In this document: positions 33,520 through 44,136 of the stretch, one piece after another | How the letters are laid out: the number at the start of each line of letters is the position of its first letter | Position numbering within the stretch: position 1 is the first letter of the stretch | DNA from: Caprella mutica | Taxonomy: Eukaryota; Arthropoda; Malacostraca; Amphipoda; Caprellidae | Direction of reading: 5' to 3' | Length of the DNA: 64,000 nt | NCBI GenBank assembly: GCA_947561585.1 | Contig: CANNZV010000428.1 | Coordinates: 310,001-374,000, forward strand | The notes under the pieces: generated by a model | What the model saw: the letters and a program-made list of their open reading frames with translations, nothing else | The model's database searches: none | What the model was told of the DNA's origin: nothing | Translations under genes and position numbers: made by a program

Positions 33520-35440
33520 TTAATTATAGCTTTGTTTTTTTTTCACTTGTAATACTGTACCTGGTCCTATCCAATTTAATTGTAATTTATGTGTTTTTTG
33601 ATGATTTCTAATTAATACTCGATCACCTATCTGTATAATTTTGTCTTTTCGTGTCTTATTGTGGTAAATTATGTGTTTGTTTGATTGATTAATTATGTTA
33701 GCTCTAATCTGATCCTGAATAAATATAGCTTGTCTGGCCTTAATTTTGACTATTGACTCTGATGTATCTAAATTGTAAATGTTATCCAAATTTTCTGCTT
33801 GAATATTTGGAGATGTATCTCGTCCAAAAAGAGCGTATGAGGGTGTATCTTTCAAGGACATATTGACCTGGTTGTTAATTGTGTTTTGGACAATATCGAT
33901 AAACATGTCCCAATTATTGTGATTTACTTTGGCTACATAGAATCTTAATAATTTGTTAATTCTCTGGTTATTTCGTTCACAAATTCCATTGGAATATGCT
34001 GAATATGGTAATACCTCACATTTGTATATCTGATGTATTTCACTGAAAGTTCTAATTGCGTTAGACTTGAAATCTTTCGCACAATCTGACATTAACGTTT
34101 TGGGATATCCACAACGACTAAATGTTTTACTTAGACAATCAATTACTGTGTTAGTTGATTTGTCAGCTACTGCGTGTAATTCGTTATATCTTGTCAACAT
34201 ACATGTTATTGATAAAATGTATTTGTTGTTCGTGTCAGTTGTTATAAAAGGTCCTATAAAGTCAAATGAAACTGTTTCAAATGGTGTATTAGCTACTGGG
34301 GCAGACATTAATTTAATTTGTGTATCTAGACTTCCTTTAAGGATTTTGCAAACGTCACATCTTTTAATAAAAGATTCTATGACCGATCTTTCTTGAAAAT
34401 GATAATATTTTAGTCGAAATTTAAATAGCGTATGAGCTAAACCACAATGAGTGTTAAAATGTATTGAATTAATTACTAAATTGATCATTTCATTTGGTAT
34501 AACATAATTAACAATACTGGCTGCCCGAGTATCTATTTTCCGATGTCGATATAATATTCCGTCTAATATGAAAAATTCAGCTATGTTCCTAGATGTTCCT
34601 ATTTGTTTTTTATTTAATATGTCCATTATTTCCTTACAAGCAAAGTCGTTTGACTGTGCAGTCTTTAGTCTGTTTAAAGTCCATGTTATGTCTTCGTGTT
34701 TAGGTATGTAATTCAGAAATGGTTTTTCTTTGTTGATTTTATACAATTTAGATGGATCTGATTCTTGTTCGTTTTCAGAGTCTGTTTCTGATTCACTGTC
34801 ATTGTTGTTAATAATTTGTGGTACATTTAGCTTAGCCCTCGATCTTGTGGTTGCTATAAAATTTTCAATTGAGCTACAACTTTCATTAGATGGTGTTAAA
34901 AGTTCACAATCATTTATTGTTTCTTCCGTTAAAGGAGTTAATCTACTAAGGGTATCTGCTACCACATTTCGCTTACCCTCAAAATATTTGATGGTACACT
35001 CATATGTGCTAGCCTCGATTGCCCACCTGGCTAACACCGTGTCTAATGGAAGTTTATTACCAAAAAATGCGCATAAGGGTTTGTGATCAGTTAAAATGGT
35101 TATAGGATACCCTAGACATAGATATTGAAATTCCTTTAAAGCTAGATGTATTGCAAGAAACTCTTGTTTAGTCGTGGAGTACCTTTTTTGAGTAGAATTT
35201 AATGATTTACTGAAATATGCTATGGGTCTTAATGTTTTGCTTTTGGTCGAATCTGGTTGTAGCAGTGCTGCGCCAACTCCGATATTTGAGCTGTCAGTAA
35301 ATAAATAAAATGGTCTGGAATAATTTGGATGAGCTAAAACCGTATCTGATGTCAAAATATTTTTGAGACTAGTGAAGCTAGCCTCACATTCGTCAGTCCA
35401 GTCAAATTTAGTGTCCTTCCTTAATAGTCTATATAATGGG
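33520..35440 (-). CDS. Gypsy pol, 3' part: RNase H and integrase
   Basis: Open from about 35440 (first in-frame Met-like codon 35355) to 33520. RNase H motifs: LFTDSSNIGVGAALLQ at residues 18-33, KQEFLAIHLALKEF near 63 and GKRNVVADTLSR near 127-138. Integrase: an HHCC-type zinc domain (IHFNTH near 298, CDVC near 333-336), then the catalytic triad Asp365 (SFDFIGPF), Asp424 (MSDCAKDF) and Glu460 (NGICERNN), with exactly 35 residues between the last two. A GPY-like WIGPGTV lies near the C-terminus. It inserts the cDNA. The frame is intact but separated from RT by a shift near 35440. Confidence 0.92.
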
Positions 35441-36455
35441 TCTCTTTCTGACTAAATTTAGGTACGAACTTACGAAAATAATTCGCAAGCCCTAAAAATC
35501 GCTGAAGTTGTTTTACATCTGTTGGTCTAGATGCTTCTCTAAGTTTTTCGTTTTGGATACATCGGATGCCCTCAGTAGTGACTCGATGTCCAAGAAAATT
35601 AATTTCGTGTTTAAAGAATTCACACTTCTCTAATTTTAATCTCAAATGAGCGTCACGTAAACTCATTAGCACTTGGCCAATATCATTTAAATGTTGTTCA
35701 TATGATCGACTAAAAATTAGGATGTCATCAATAAATACGAAACATAGTTTCCCTAATACATTACTTAACGCTTTTGTCATTATTGCTTGAAATACTTTTG
35801 GACTATTGACATAACCAAATGGTAACTTTCTGAACTGCCACTTCTTACCATTTACCGCAAATGCTGTAAGTTTTTTAGATTCTTCGGAGAGTTCCACCTG
35901 GTGAAATGCGCTCCTCAGATCTAAACTAGAAAATATCTTTGACCAACCTAATGATCCTAACATATCGTCTACTCTAGGTAAAGGAAATCCTTGTATATGG
36001 ACACACTTATTTAATGATCTGAAATATATTACGGGTCGTATTTCCCCATTCTTTTTATGAACCACTATCACCGGGAAGTTGTACTCGGACATTGAAGGTT
36101 CTATTGTTCTTTCCTTTAACATTGATTTATTAACTTCTTCAAGTTGTTCTTGAAATTTATGTGGTATTCTATACGGTATTTTGTTTATTATTATATAAGG
36201 GTCTTTCAATTTAATTGTGTGTTTACATATACTAGTAGTCCCGATAGGTTCGTCATTGATCGTGATTACGTCTCTAAAGTTATTTAGTAACTGCGTCATT
36301 TTGTCTTCATACTCTGACATTCCACATGATATGTCAGCATTAACTAACCTTCTCAGTGCTGATGGCACTGTCTGAGAATTGTTTTCTTCATCAGCACTTA
36401 ATGTGCTGTCACGGCTTCTATCAGCACTTCCGTCACGTGATATTTTACACTTCAT
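35421..36455 (-). CDS. Gypsy pol, 5' part: reverse transcriptase, N-terminally truncated polyprotein
   Basis: 344 codons. RT motifs: PYRIP near 94, the KKNGEIRPVIYFRSLN block near 134-149 (usually D-Y-R, here Y-F-R), SSLDLRSAFHQ near 176-186, LPFGYVNSPKVFQ near 211 and the catalytic FIDD at 241-244. An FLGHRVTTEGI block follows near 284. The frame fails near 35440 where RNase H continues one base over. Upstream there should be Gag and protease, but only about 440 bp remain before the LTR. Confidence 0.92.
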   Translation of the reverse strand: MKCKISRDGSADRSRDSTLSADEENNSQTVPSALRRLVNADISCGMSEYEDKMTQLLNNFRDVITINDEPIGTTSICKHTIKLKDPYIIINKIPYRIPHKFQEQLEEVNKSMLKERTIEPSMSEYNFPVIVVHKKNGEIRPVIYFRSLNKCVHIQGFPLPRVDDMLGSLGWSKIFSSLDLRSAFHQVELSEESKKLTAFAVNGKKWQFRKLPFGYVNSPKVFQAIMTKALSNVLGKLCFVFIDDILIFSRSYEQHLNDIGQVLMSLRDAHLRLKLEKCEFFKHEINFLGHRVTTEGIRCIQNEKLREASRPTDVKQLQRFLGLANYFRKFVPKFSQKETHYIDY

Positions 36456-36895
36456 CTCTCGGTTGCCATGCGTTGTAACTTATGGCTCTCCATTAATTCC
36501 AACTGCATGTACCTTTGACTTTTCATAAATTAGTTCAGAATTTCCAGATTTTTTTTTTTTTTTCAGACTGGTTAGTCTCGTTGATTGTCTCTGCTCTTTC
36601 AAATTTCAAATTAGGCCATCTGTACTCTCCTTATCCTTCCGATAATTTTCGAGATGCCGTTTGCTTGACCTTGAGTTGAATTATCTTTATACTTTATCAC
36701 AAAAACTGAACACCTTAATTGAATCGTACCTTCATATAGGGTCGCAAAACCCGGTCTTGCTGTAATCAAATACTCTCCAATCAGATGGTTAACTTAGTTT
36801 TTGGTAAATTACAAAGCTTTCAATCTTTTACTTTAGTAATTGAATTTCCGTTCATTAAATTCGAATTACTTAATCACGCACCATACGGCCACCAA
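36456..36895 (-). other. Gypsy 5' leader remnant
   Basis: About 440 bp between the 5' LTR and pol, without a frame. The LTR-adjacent TTGGTGGCCGTATGGTGCGT has the form of a tRNA-primed binding site. I cannot name the tRNA. Confidence 0.5.
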
Positions 36896-37334
36896 TGTGA
36901 CGTTATCTGTTTATTCCTTATAACGTTTCACTATTTGGGTTACGTGTGATAGGATCCTACTCTGTTTAATATTTTCAGATTCCTTTTTCTCAATATATCT
37001 CTTTCTACTAAATACTCATGGTATCATGCCTTAGAACCACCTTGCCAATATGGTTCCGACCTCAGGCCTCTGGTCCAAGCTTAACTGTATTTAGGGTAAT
37101 GAAGTAATGTAATTAACGCTTAAAGAGAATATATTCATTAGTCAAGCAAGGGTTATTACAAAGAGTATCTCCACTAGAACGCTCACAAGTTAATGTCTCA
37201 ATAACTAAGACTGGAGATAAGGTGTGTAGCTCGCGAGAGCAGATCGGTAACTAACTTGAATGTTACTTACTTACAATCATATAGGTTCGTGATGACAGTA
37301 ATGTATACACAATATCTGTGTTTGCCTTACTACA
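36896..37334 (-). repeat. Gypsy 5' LTR
   Basis: TG...CA ended, 439 bp, matching 31085-31523. Followed on the right by the duplicated CTCA and then DIRS coding sequence. Confidence 0.95.
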
Positions 37335-38505
37335 CTCACAAGATGCACAGAAATCTGAACCTTCTTGCCTGTCCCTTATCAGGAGTTGTTTCGGAAACAA
37401 AGGCCTTTCAGAACTGTCTATCAACATCTTGTGTAACTCATGGAGAACATCAACTATCAAACAATACGAGATCTATTTTAAAAAGTGGTATACTTTCTGT
37501 CATGTCAGGGAAAAAGATCCCATGCTCTATAATGAAATCTTAGTAGTAGAGTTTCTGACTCAATTATTTAACTTAGGTGCCACATACAGTGCGGTTAACT
37601 CTGCTAGATCTTCTTTGTCGACCTTTCTAATCAACGATTATGGTAATACTATCGGTAACTCTCCACTAGTTAAACGTTTTCTCAAAGGTGTCTTTGAGTT
37701 GAGGCCTCCAAGAGCTAGGTATACGGTTGTGTGGGATGTCAACATTGTATTAACGTATTTGTCCAATTTTTATCCTAATGAGGATCTGCCTTTTAGTTTG
37801 CTTACCTATAAATTAGTGATGCTTTTGGCTCTGTCGACTCGGCAAAGAGTACAAACTTTACAAGCTTTGTCTGTGGCAGATATCAATTTTGTTAATGATT
37901 CAGTGATTATTCCTGTAAGAGAACTGTTGAAACATTCCACTCAACGAAATTATAATCATGTTATATATTTACATAAATTTTCTGATCCTGCCATTTGTAC
38001 AGTAGCTACCTTGAAATATTATTTGACTCAGTCTCACCGTTTAAGAGGCACTCATTCAAAATTATTGATTAGCTTTCATAAACCATATCGTCCAGTTTCT
38101 AGGAATACTATTGCACGTTGGATAAAGAGTGTTTTGTATGAGGCAGGTATCGATGTCTCTGTGTTTAAACCACATAGTACGCGGGCAGCTTCAGTTTCAG
38201 ATGCTGTAAAAAATAATGTGCCTTTTGAAGATATTCTAAAATCAGCAGGCTGGTCAAATTGTCTAACATTTAAAAAGTTTTACGATAAGATTATTGTTCC
38301 TGCTGATTTATTAAATTTGTTCTCTGACTTTGTTTTTGTTTTCCGGATCATCTCCTCCTCAAAGGCATTGAAGTCTCTTTGTGCGCTCAATAGTGACGTC
38401 ACCAAGGAAGAAGTATTACGACGGATAAACCTTAAGCTAGCCGAGTCTTACCTTAAAATGAAGGCTGGCTGGGATTATGCAGAGTACATACTTCTTCCTT
38501 GGTGA
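37335..38505 (+). CDS. DIRS tyrosine recombinase
   Basis: The open frame enters from the Gypsy LTR, but DIRS sequence begins at 37335. An N-terminal core-binding helical domain (SWRTSTIKQYEIYFKKW) is followed by the catalytic domain: Arg in ALSTRQRVQTL near 37845, His-x-x-Arg in KPHSTRA near 38175, Trp in SAGWSN near 38253 and the nucleophile Tyr in KKFYDK near 38282. It integrates the circular cDNA. The last 130 bases overlap the internal complementary region, a DIRS hallmark. This frame is intact, unlike the RT frame. It was probably continuous with the segment before 31081. Confidence 0.93.
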
Positions 38506-38506
38506 T
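38373..38506. repeat. DIRS internal complementary region
   Basis: Its left half (to 38428) is the inverse of the left terminus including the outermost TTATCCGTCG. Its right half (38431-38506) is the inverse of the right terminus 38660-38733. It serves as template to complete linear ends into a circle. Confidence 0.9.
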
Positions 38507-38588
38507 CTCTCCCGCCCGGTAAACCCCGTCCCTTTATTTATACAATAATGTGAGTACCCTGAGAAGTCTATGATCCTCCAACTTTGAA

Positions 38589-38675
38589 AACTGATATTTG
38601 GAGCTGCATTCACACACTATATAGATGACTGCATCTCTTTGTGCGCTCAATAGTGACGTCACCAAGGAAGAAGTA
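38589..38675. repeat. DIRS right inverted terminal repeat
   Basis: Inverse of 27133-27219. The outer extension to 38733 matches the internal complementary region. Confidence 0.92.
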
Positions 38676-38733
38676 TGTACTCTGGATAATCCCAGCCAGC
38701 CTTCATCTTAAGGTAAGACTCTGCTAGCTTAAG

Positions 38734-38916
38734 GATTATCTTGCTGCAATGTTGAGGGATGCCATCAGAGCTGTAAATGGAACCGATGCAACTTTTAGAA
38801 CATCAAAAGGAAATCTTACCATCAAACCTATTAAGCACTTGCTCTCGTCTAATCTACTATCAAATTTCACAATGGCTGAAATCAAGAAATATTTGGCCAT
38901 CGTGCTCAAAGGATAA
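38734..38916 (+). pseudogene. Displaced C-terminal end of the Crypton-type gene
   Basis: Directly after the DIRS right end the sequence is open for about 60 codons to a TAA at 38914-38916 and encodes a helical, Lys/Leu-rich segment (LAAMLRDAIRAVNG, then IKKYLAIVLKG). No such frame belongs to DIRS. Left and right flanks together fit one exon cut by the insertion. It may be the true C-terminus of the recombinase gene. Confidence 0.6.
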
Positions 38917-40467
38917 AATTAAAAAGATCTCTCTTTAATATTCATAATTTTGTAATCATTTAGTATTGTGTTGCGCATTCATAATCATGCTCCTGATGAG
39001 CTATCATGGGCTACCATATGTTGGGTTATGGTTTCTCACTTTCATTTCATTTTTACTTTTTGTAACTAAATATAGTAGATACATTATATCTATACGGAAG
39101 CAGTCTGTGCTAATTTATTGTAAATCTTAATCTCTGATATAAATTAAAAGGAATTCTTTTGAACCAAACTGTATTTTTTTAATCCATTCAACAATGATCA
39201 TTTACCATTGAGATAAATTTTTTAGTCTGACAAATTGGTTATATTTTAGCCTAGAGATTTAAAGATCCTTGGATTTGAACAAACTAAACATCCAGCACTG
39301 GTAAATTGCTTCGAATAAAGTGTACGAGATCTTTATTCTGATGATTCTTAAGTAGACAAATTATTATTCTTGCTTTGAGAATTTTATTGCCTAAATTGAC
39401 AATCTGCCAAATGAAAATGAGAGAGTACGGCTAGTCTTGTGCTGCCAACTAAAGTATTTAGCAAGTCCGGGTACTGTGAATTGAATGATTTAGTATGGTG
39501 ATTCTCTTTTATATAACATGTTGGGGTCCGGTTTATGCACATAAAAATTCTTGTTTAGCCTGACAAGTTCTTCAAAATTGATTGATCAAAATTTACCTGT
39601 TGAATTAAAGCAAGTTGATAGGTTAAAGCCATTCACTAATAAACTCAAATAACATTTCATAGATAGCTATTGTGATTTGGATGTACTCTAGTTTTAATTT
39701 TTTTTCATAGTGTGTAATCCCTTGTATATTTGTTAAATAGTACTTTGTATTTCAGTAAATAGTCCTTTGTATTTTAAATATTTTTCTGTAGGTAAATAAG
39801 CAAAAATTATGTATTTAGTTTTTATTTTAGTTACCCAAAAGATCAAATATGGTCTAATATGGGCTTGATTCTCTAATGAACACGTGTAAATTCTGTAAAA
39901 TACTAAAAATGTTAATATAATTCCATGTACATATTTAAATAAAGTTATTATTATATAAAATCAAAATGACATAAATTTAAAAATTATTTCATGGGAATTA
40001 AATGATACGAAAACTTCCCAATATTTCCATTGTTTTAGTTTTTGCGAATACGAAAGAGAAACATTAGAAACAAATTGCCCAATTATTGTGAATAAACATA
40101 TTGGTAAAATGTCGATCGACATTATGTGTAAGTATTTCGTATAAATTAAATTCGCTTTCGACAAACTATTTTTTAACACATTCTTTTCCAACGAACAAAT
40201 ATCTTCAGAGGGAAAGAGTGTTTGAGAAATTCTTCCCTCGGTATTTCGGTCCCCTCTCATCAGAACTATTTCCCCAAACTGCTATAGGAATAAATTTACA
40301 AAAAGAGGGGTAGTGAAATCATTGACGGAATTATAAGTAAATTATTAAGTAACCAACGAATGAATTGATGTTTAAATCATCTGTTTATCATGAAAGGTTT
40401 TAAAAAAATTAGTATGAAAACAGACTAGAACTGGAGTAGACAAAGTATAATCACTTTCGTGCTTTTT
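38917..40467. other. No gene seen; AT-rich
   Basis: About 1.5 kb. Small open frames near 40000-40300 have no recognisable motif. Confidence 0.5.
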
Positions 40468-40685
40468 GGGTGTTTCCCATTTGACGACCACCACCAGATT
40501 TAATTCAAATTACTTTTTTATATGTATTTTTGTCCATAGAATCCGAAAATCAAAACAGTTTTTGTAAAAACTAATAGTTTTTGAGATATGAGGGTTTAAA
40601 GTTATTTATTTCCTATGTATTACTGAAGGATTGGGAACTTTGAAAAAACTCGTGTTTTCACGCTTCTTCAAAGATAACCGTAATG

Positions 40686-40795
40686 CAGATTGTTTTATCC
40701 GCTAGTTTGTTGTACTGCACACTTCATGATTGATTAATGACCTGGCAGGGGGGTATGGAGGGCGTCACGCACCCCATTACACATTTATCAGCATT
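40686..40795 (-). repeat. Dispersed GC-rich module, copy 4 (inverted)
   Basis: Inner end of the left foldback arm. The palindromic core is diverged (GGAGGGCGTCACGCACCCC). Confidence 0.8.
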
Positions 40796-40845
40796 GAAGT
40801 AATAAATTGAAAATATCACGGAAACTGGAAATATATTCGATATAT

Positions 40846-40950
40846 GTATTTCGGGGGCGTGCCGCCCCCCGAGCCCCACTGCCAGGTCATTAATCGATCA
40901 TGGAGTGTGTAGTACAACTAACTAGCGGATGCAACAAACTGTATTACTGT
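40846..40950 (+). repeat. Dispersed GC-rich module, copy 5
   Basis: Inner end of the right foldback arm, with the intact GGGGGCGTGCCGCCCCCC core. Confidence 0.87.
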
Positions 40951-41180
40951 TTCATGTAAAAAATCTTTATTGTTTAATTAATTTCAATGAAAACACGAGT
41001 TTTTTCAAAGTTCTCATCCTTCAGTAATACATAGGAAATGAATAACTTTAAACCCTCATATCTCAAAAACTATTAGTTTCTCCAAAAAACGGTTTTGATT
41101 TTCGGATTCTATGGACAAAAATACATATACAAAAATAATTTAAATTAAATCTGGAGGGGGTCGACAAATGGGAAAGACCC

Positions 41181-44136
41181 TGCTTTTTGAAGATATTATA
41201 AATAAATATAACTTAATATTCCACCTTTTTGTATCTTTTCTTTTTTAATGTAAATATTAATATGTGTAAAAAATATGTAAAAAGTTATTTATTAATATTT
41301 GTATTAGCCTAATTATGTCAATTAATGTTATAGGAGGTAATTCCTAATTACCTACCTACGGTTTGTAGGTTGTCTCTGAAAATAGTAAGTCGAATTAATT
41401 CCTAGCTATCCCATTATAAAGCAAGTGTTAATAATTTGAAAACCCGTTTCAATTTTGAATGATCCTTTTAACACGTTAAATTCGACACCACTTTCGAAAA
41501 AGTATTAAATTTTAAAATATCTATGTCTAACCGTTTGTGAGTAACATTGCTCCAAGTAACACACAGACAGACTGACAGATCTAGCGTATTATATATTGTA
41601 GATATTACAATCCCATTCTTATCAAAATAAAGATATTTTGGGCAAGTGTCTTTCGACCGAGTGTCATTCGGCCAAGTGTCATTCAGCCAAGTCTCCGTCA
41701 ACCGTACACACAGTCATACAAGCCACAGTTCTGATGAAACTGTTAAGACAGAATTTCCTATCATTTAAGTGAATGATTGAAATGAAGAAATAGAAAAGAA
41801 CGATTGATGTCTGCTCAGTACAAGACTTCTTCTTCCCAAAGTCGTATTTATTTACAGGTACCACCAAATGCTCACTCAGTTGTTCCTGTGATCTGATCAC
41901 CTCCAAGAGAGACGAGGGCCGATAAAAGATGGCGGCAGGGAAATTAAGTTTTATTTACGACCCACATGGAACTTGTTTGTAAAATGAATGAAACAATTAC
42001 CTAAGTGTGGTGAGATAATAACATTATTAGGTTTAGGGTGAATCTCCTAACATTATTTCTAACTTCCAGTTCACTACTTCTGAATATATCGATGAGTCCT
42101 ATAATAACTGGTTATGGCTGTAATCGCAATAGTGGTAGTAGGTAATTAACATTAAACTGAGATAGCTTAGGATAACAGAGCATAGAGTTGGCTATAGTTT
42201 TGGTGATTAGCTATTTCAGTGATTATTAATAAGGATACATACCTACTTATTGATTCAAATGATAAGGTTAAGACACAGAGAGACGAAGCATTGAGATTGG
42301 TTGACTATTGTATTTATTGAACTTAAATTTAATTACACAAGACAGCCTACCTACAACAAGAAAATAATCCTACCTACTTATGAGATGACCTACCTAAACT
42401 GCAAAATGCAGTAGACTATATTTCTGAACCGTTGAGGTATGGAACAGCCCCAACCGTTTACCTACTAGCCCAGATAGGTACACCTATAATAGCTAATAGC
42501 CTAATTGGTGAATGAGTATGTAAAAGAGGCAAAGTAAACCGAGCTGTAAAAGAAGAGCTTTAAAAGAAGGCTCTAGTAATTACAAAGATCAATATCAAGT
42601 ACATGGAATTGGTATTTAAAGTTAAGCTACTATGCACAAACATGACAATATATCTAATTGTTTTACCTTTGTTCTGAGCAATATAGTCTGGCTGTAGCTA
42701 CGGCAGTTTGTGGTGCACAGTCATCAATTGGGAGTGGGGATTCGTGGAGAGCTTTGAATCAATAAATCGCTACTACTTTTGATTACTTTTAGAAAGGACA
42801 TATATTAGGTCTGAGAATAGATAAAGAATTCTATTAACTATCTATTTAAAGTATATAGCGCCGGAATACCCTGAGTTGTTATTCATTGTATTCCAGAATA
42901 AAGTAGAATCGTCCGAATCCTGTGCTACACTGTTAGAAAAGAGTTTGAATGATGCGTACATTCCTAACTATGGCTCCGCATACAATTGAGATGAGAGATG
43001 CGCAACCTATGACAACATCATCGCTTGAGAAGAAGTTACGACTTAAGAAAATGCAGGCTCTTAATATTAGGTAGCGGGAATTTGGCAACGTCATGTGACA
43101 GCATGAGTCTATTTTTAATTAATTTGCAAGGAATAAAGTCACACATACATACATAATCCGTCGAAAAAAATCGAATTTATCAGAAATAACTCCAATCAAC
43201 CATCCCAGTATAATTTTTTCTAAGAGACAAAGAAATACTTTCCACTAAGATAGAAATCGTATACTGAAATTGTAGAACAACTCCAAACTCTGAGAACTGA
43301 ACAAATGTTCCAGCTTTGACATAATGGCATGCAAATTGTGCTGATGAACAACATTAAAATGTCCTGTTCCAGCTTTGGCATAATGGCATGGAAATTGTGC
43401 TCATGAACAACAATAATTAAAATGTCCGGTAATGCGTTCGATGACGGTGATTTTGGACGCATCATTTGTTTCGAAAGAAATAAATGAAATTGATTCGAAT
43501 ACCTTATCTGTTGAATCCGTCAGTTGCCATAAATTTCAATCAAGTGGCGGAGACATGTTTTGAGATCGAGAAGAGTAGAAGCTGAATTAAGATTCGTTAG
43601 TAATGAATGAGGATTTCTTTATCAGAGAATAATTTAAATATCTGAGAAAATTACTTGTATCTAATATTTGAATTGATGATGGTATTGATATCCGAAAGAT
43701 AGAATAATAGAATTATTTACATTTTCTTTCTACCTAATAAATCTCAGTCTTTCATATCTTCGATATCGTAAAGAAGAACTACAAAACTAACAACAGAAAC
43801 GATAAATCAGAAAATTAATAACTGTGATTGCCTTGTTTTTAATACTATTAATGGAAATCATTGGGAAAGGCATAAATGTTGAGAAGCACCTACATATAAG
43901 TCTTATCTTGAGAACAGACTGGGATAAAGTGATGCAATTGCCATTGCTTCTGTGACGTGGGCGTGCCTTATGTGATGTTTATAATAAGTTTTCATTTGTT
44001 ATATACGCACTTCTATGATATAAAAATTAGACAGTAAGTAACGAATACTATATTATGCATTGGCCATTGCTTCTATAGAACATTTGACTGTAAGTAACTA
44101 ATATATTATTATGAATTGGCCATTGCTTCTATAATA
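41181..44136. other. No gene seen; two short tandem duplications
   Basis: Nearly 3 kb with no supported frame. A duplicated block of about 60 bp lies at 43308-43428 (CCAGCTTTGACATAATGGCATG type). Another lies at 44020-44135 (GGCCATTGCTTCTATA type) just left of the mariner-type element. Confidence 0.5.

Larger units (their letters stand above)
31085..37334 (-). mobile_element. Gypsy-type LTR retrotransposon, 6250 bp, lacking gag
   Basis: Two LTRs of 439 bp each, near-identical, flank the element. CTCA is duplicated at 31081-31084 and 37335-37338. A purine-rich tract (GGAAGGGGGGAGCGA, minus strand, 31540-31526) borders the 3' LTR. TTGGTGGCCGTATGG next to the 5' LTR (36895 leftward) may be the primer binding site. 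The pol gene is on the minus strand. No Gag or protease is found between 36455 and 36895, so it is a deletion derivative. Confidence 0.93.
27120..38733 (+). mobile_element. DIRS-type tyrosine-recombinase retrotransposon, itself split by a Gypsy element
   Basis: Inverted terminal repeats of 87 bp lie at 27133-27219 and 38589-38675. The internal complementary region at 38373-38506 pairs with both outer edges. ORF order is Gag-like, RT/RNase H, tyrosine recombinase, the last overlapping the internal complementary region as in classical DIRS. Without the Gypsy insertion the element is about 5.36 kb, a normal DIRS length. It lies within the Crypton reading frame and shows no obvious target duplication, as expected for this order. 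Confidence 0.93.
40468..41180. mobile_element. Foldback element with arms of about 320 bp
   Basis: The left arm (40468-40795) and right arm (40850-41180) are inverted copies. They start GGGTGTTTCCCATTTGACGA and, inverted, GGGTCTTTCCCATTTGTCGA, and include a long block with CATAGAATCCGAAAATC and ACTTTAAACCCTCATATCTC. The arms end inside with opposed copies of the GC-rich module, leaving a loop of about 55 bp. Confidence 0.88.
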
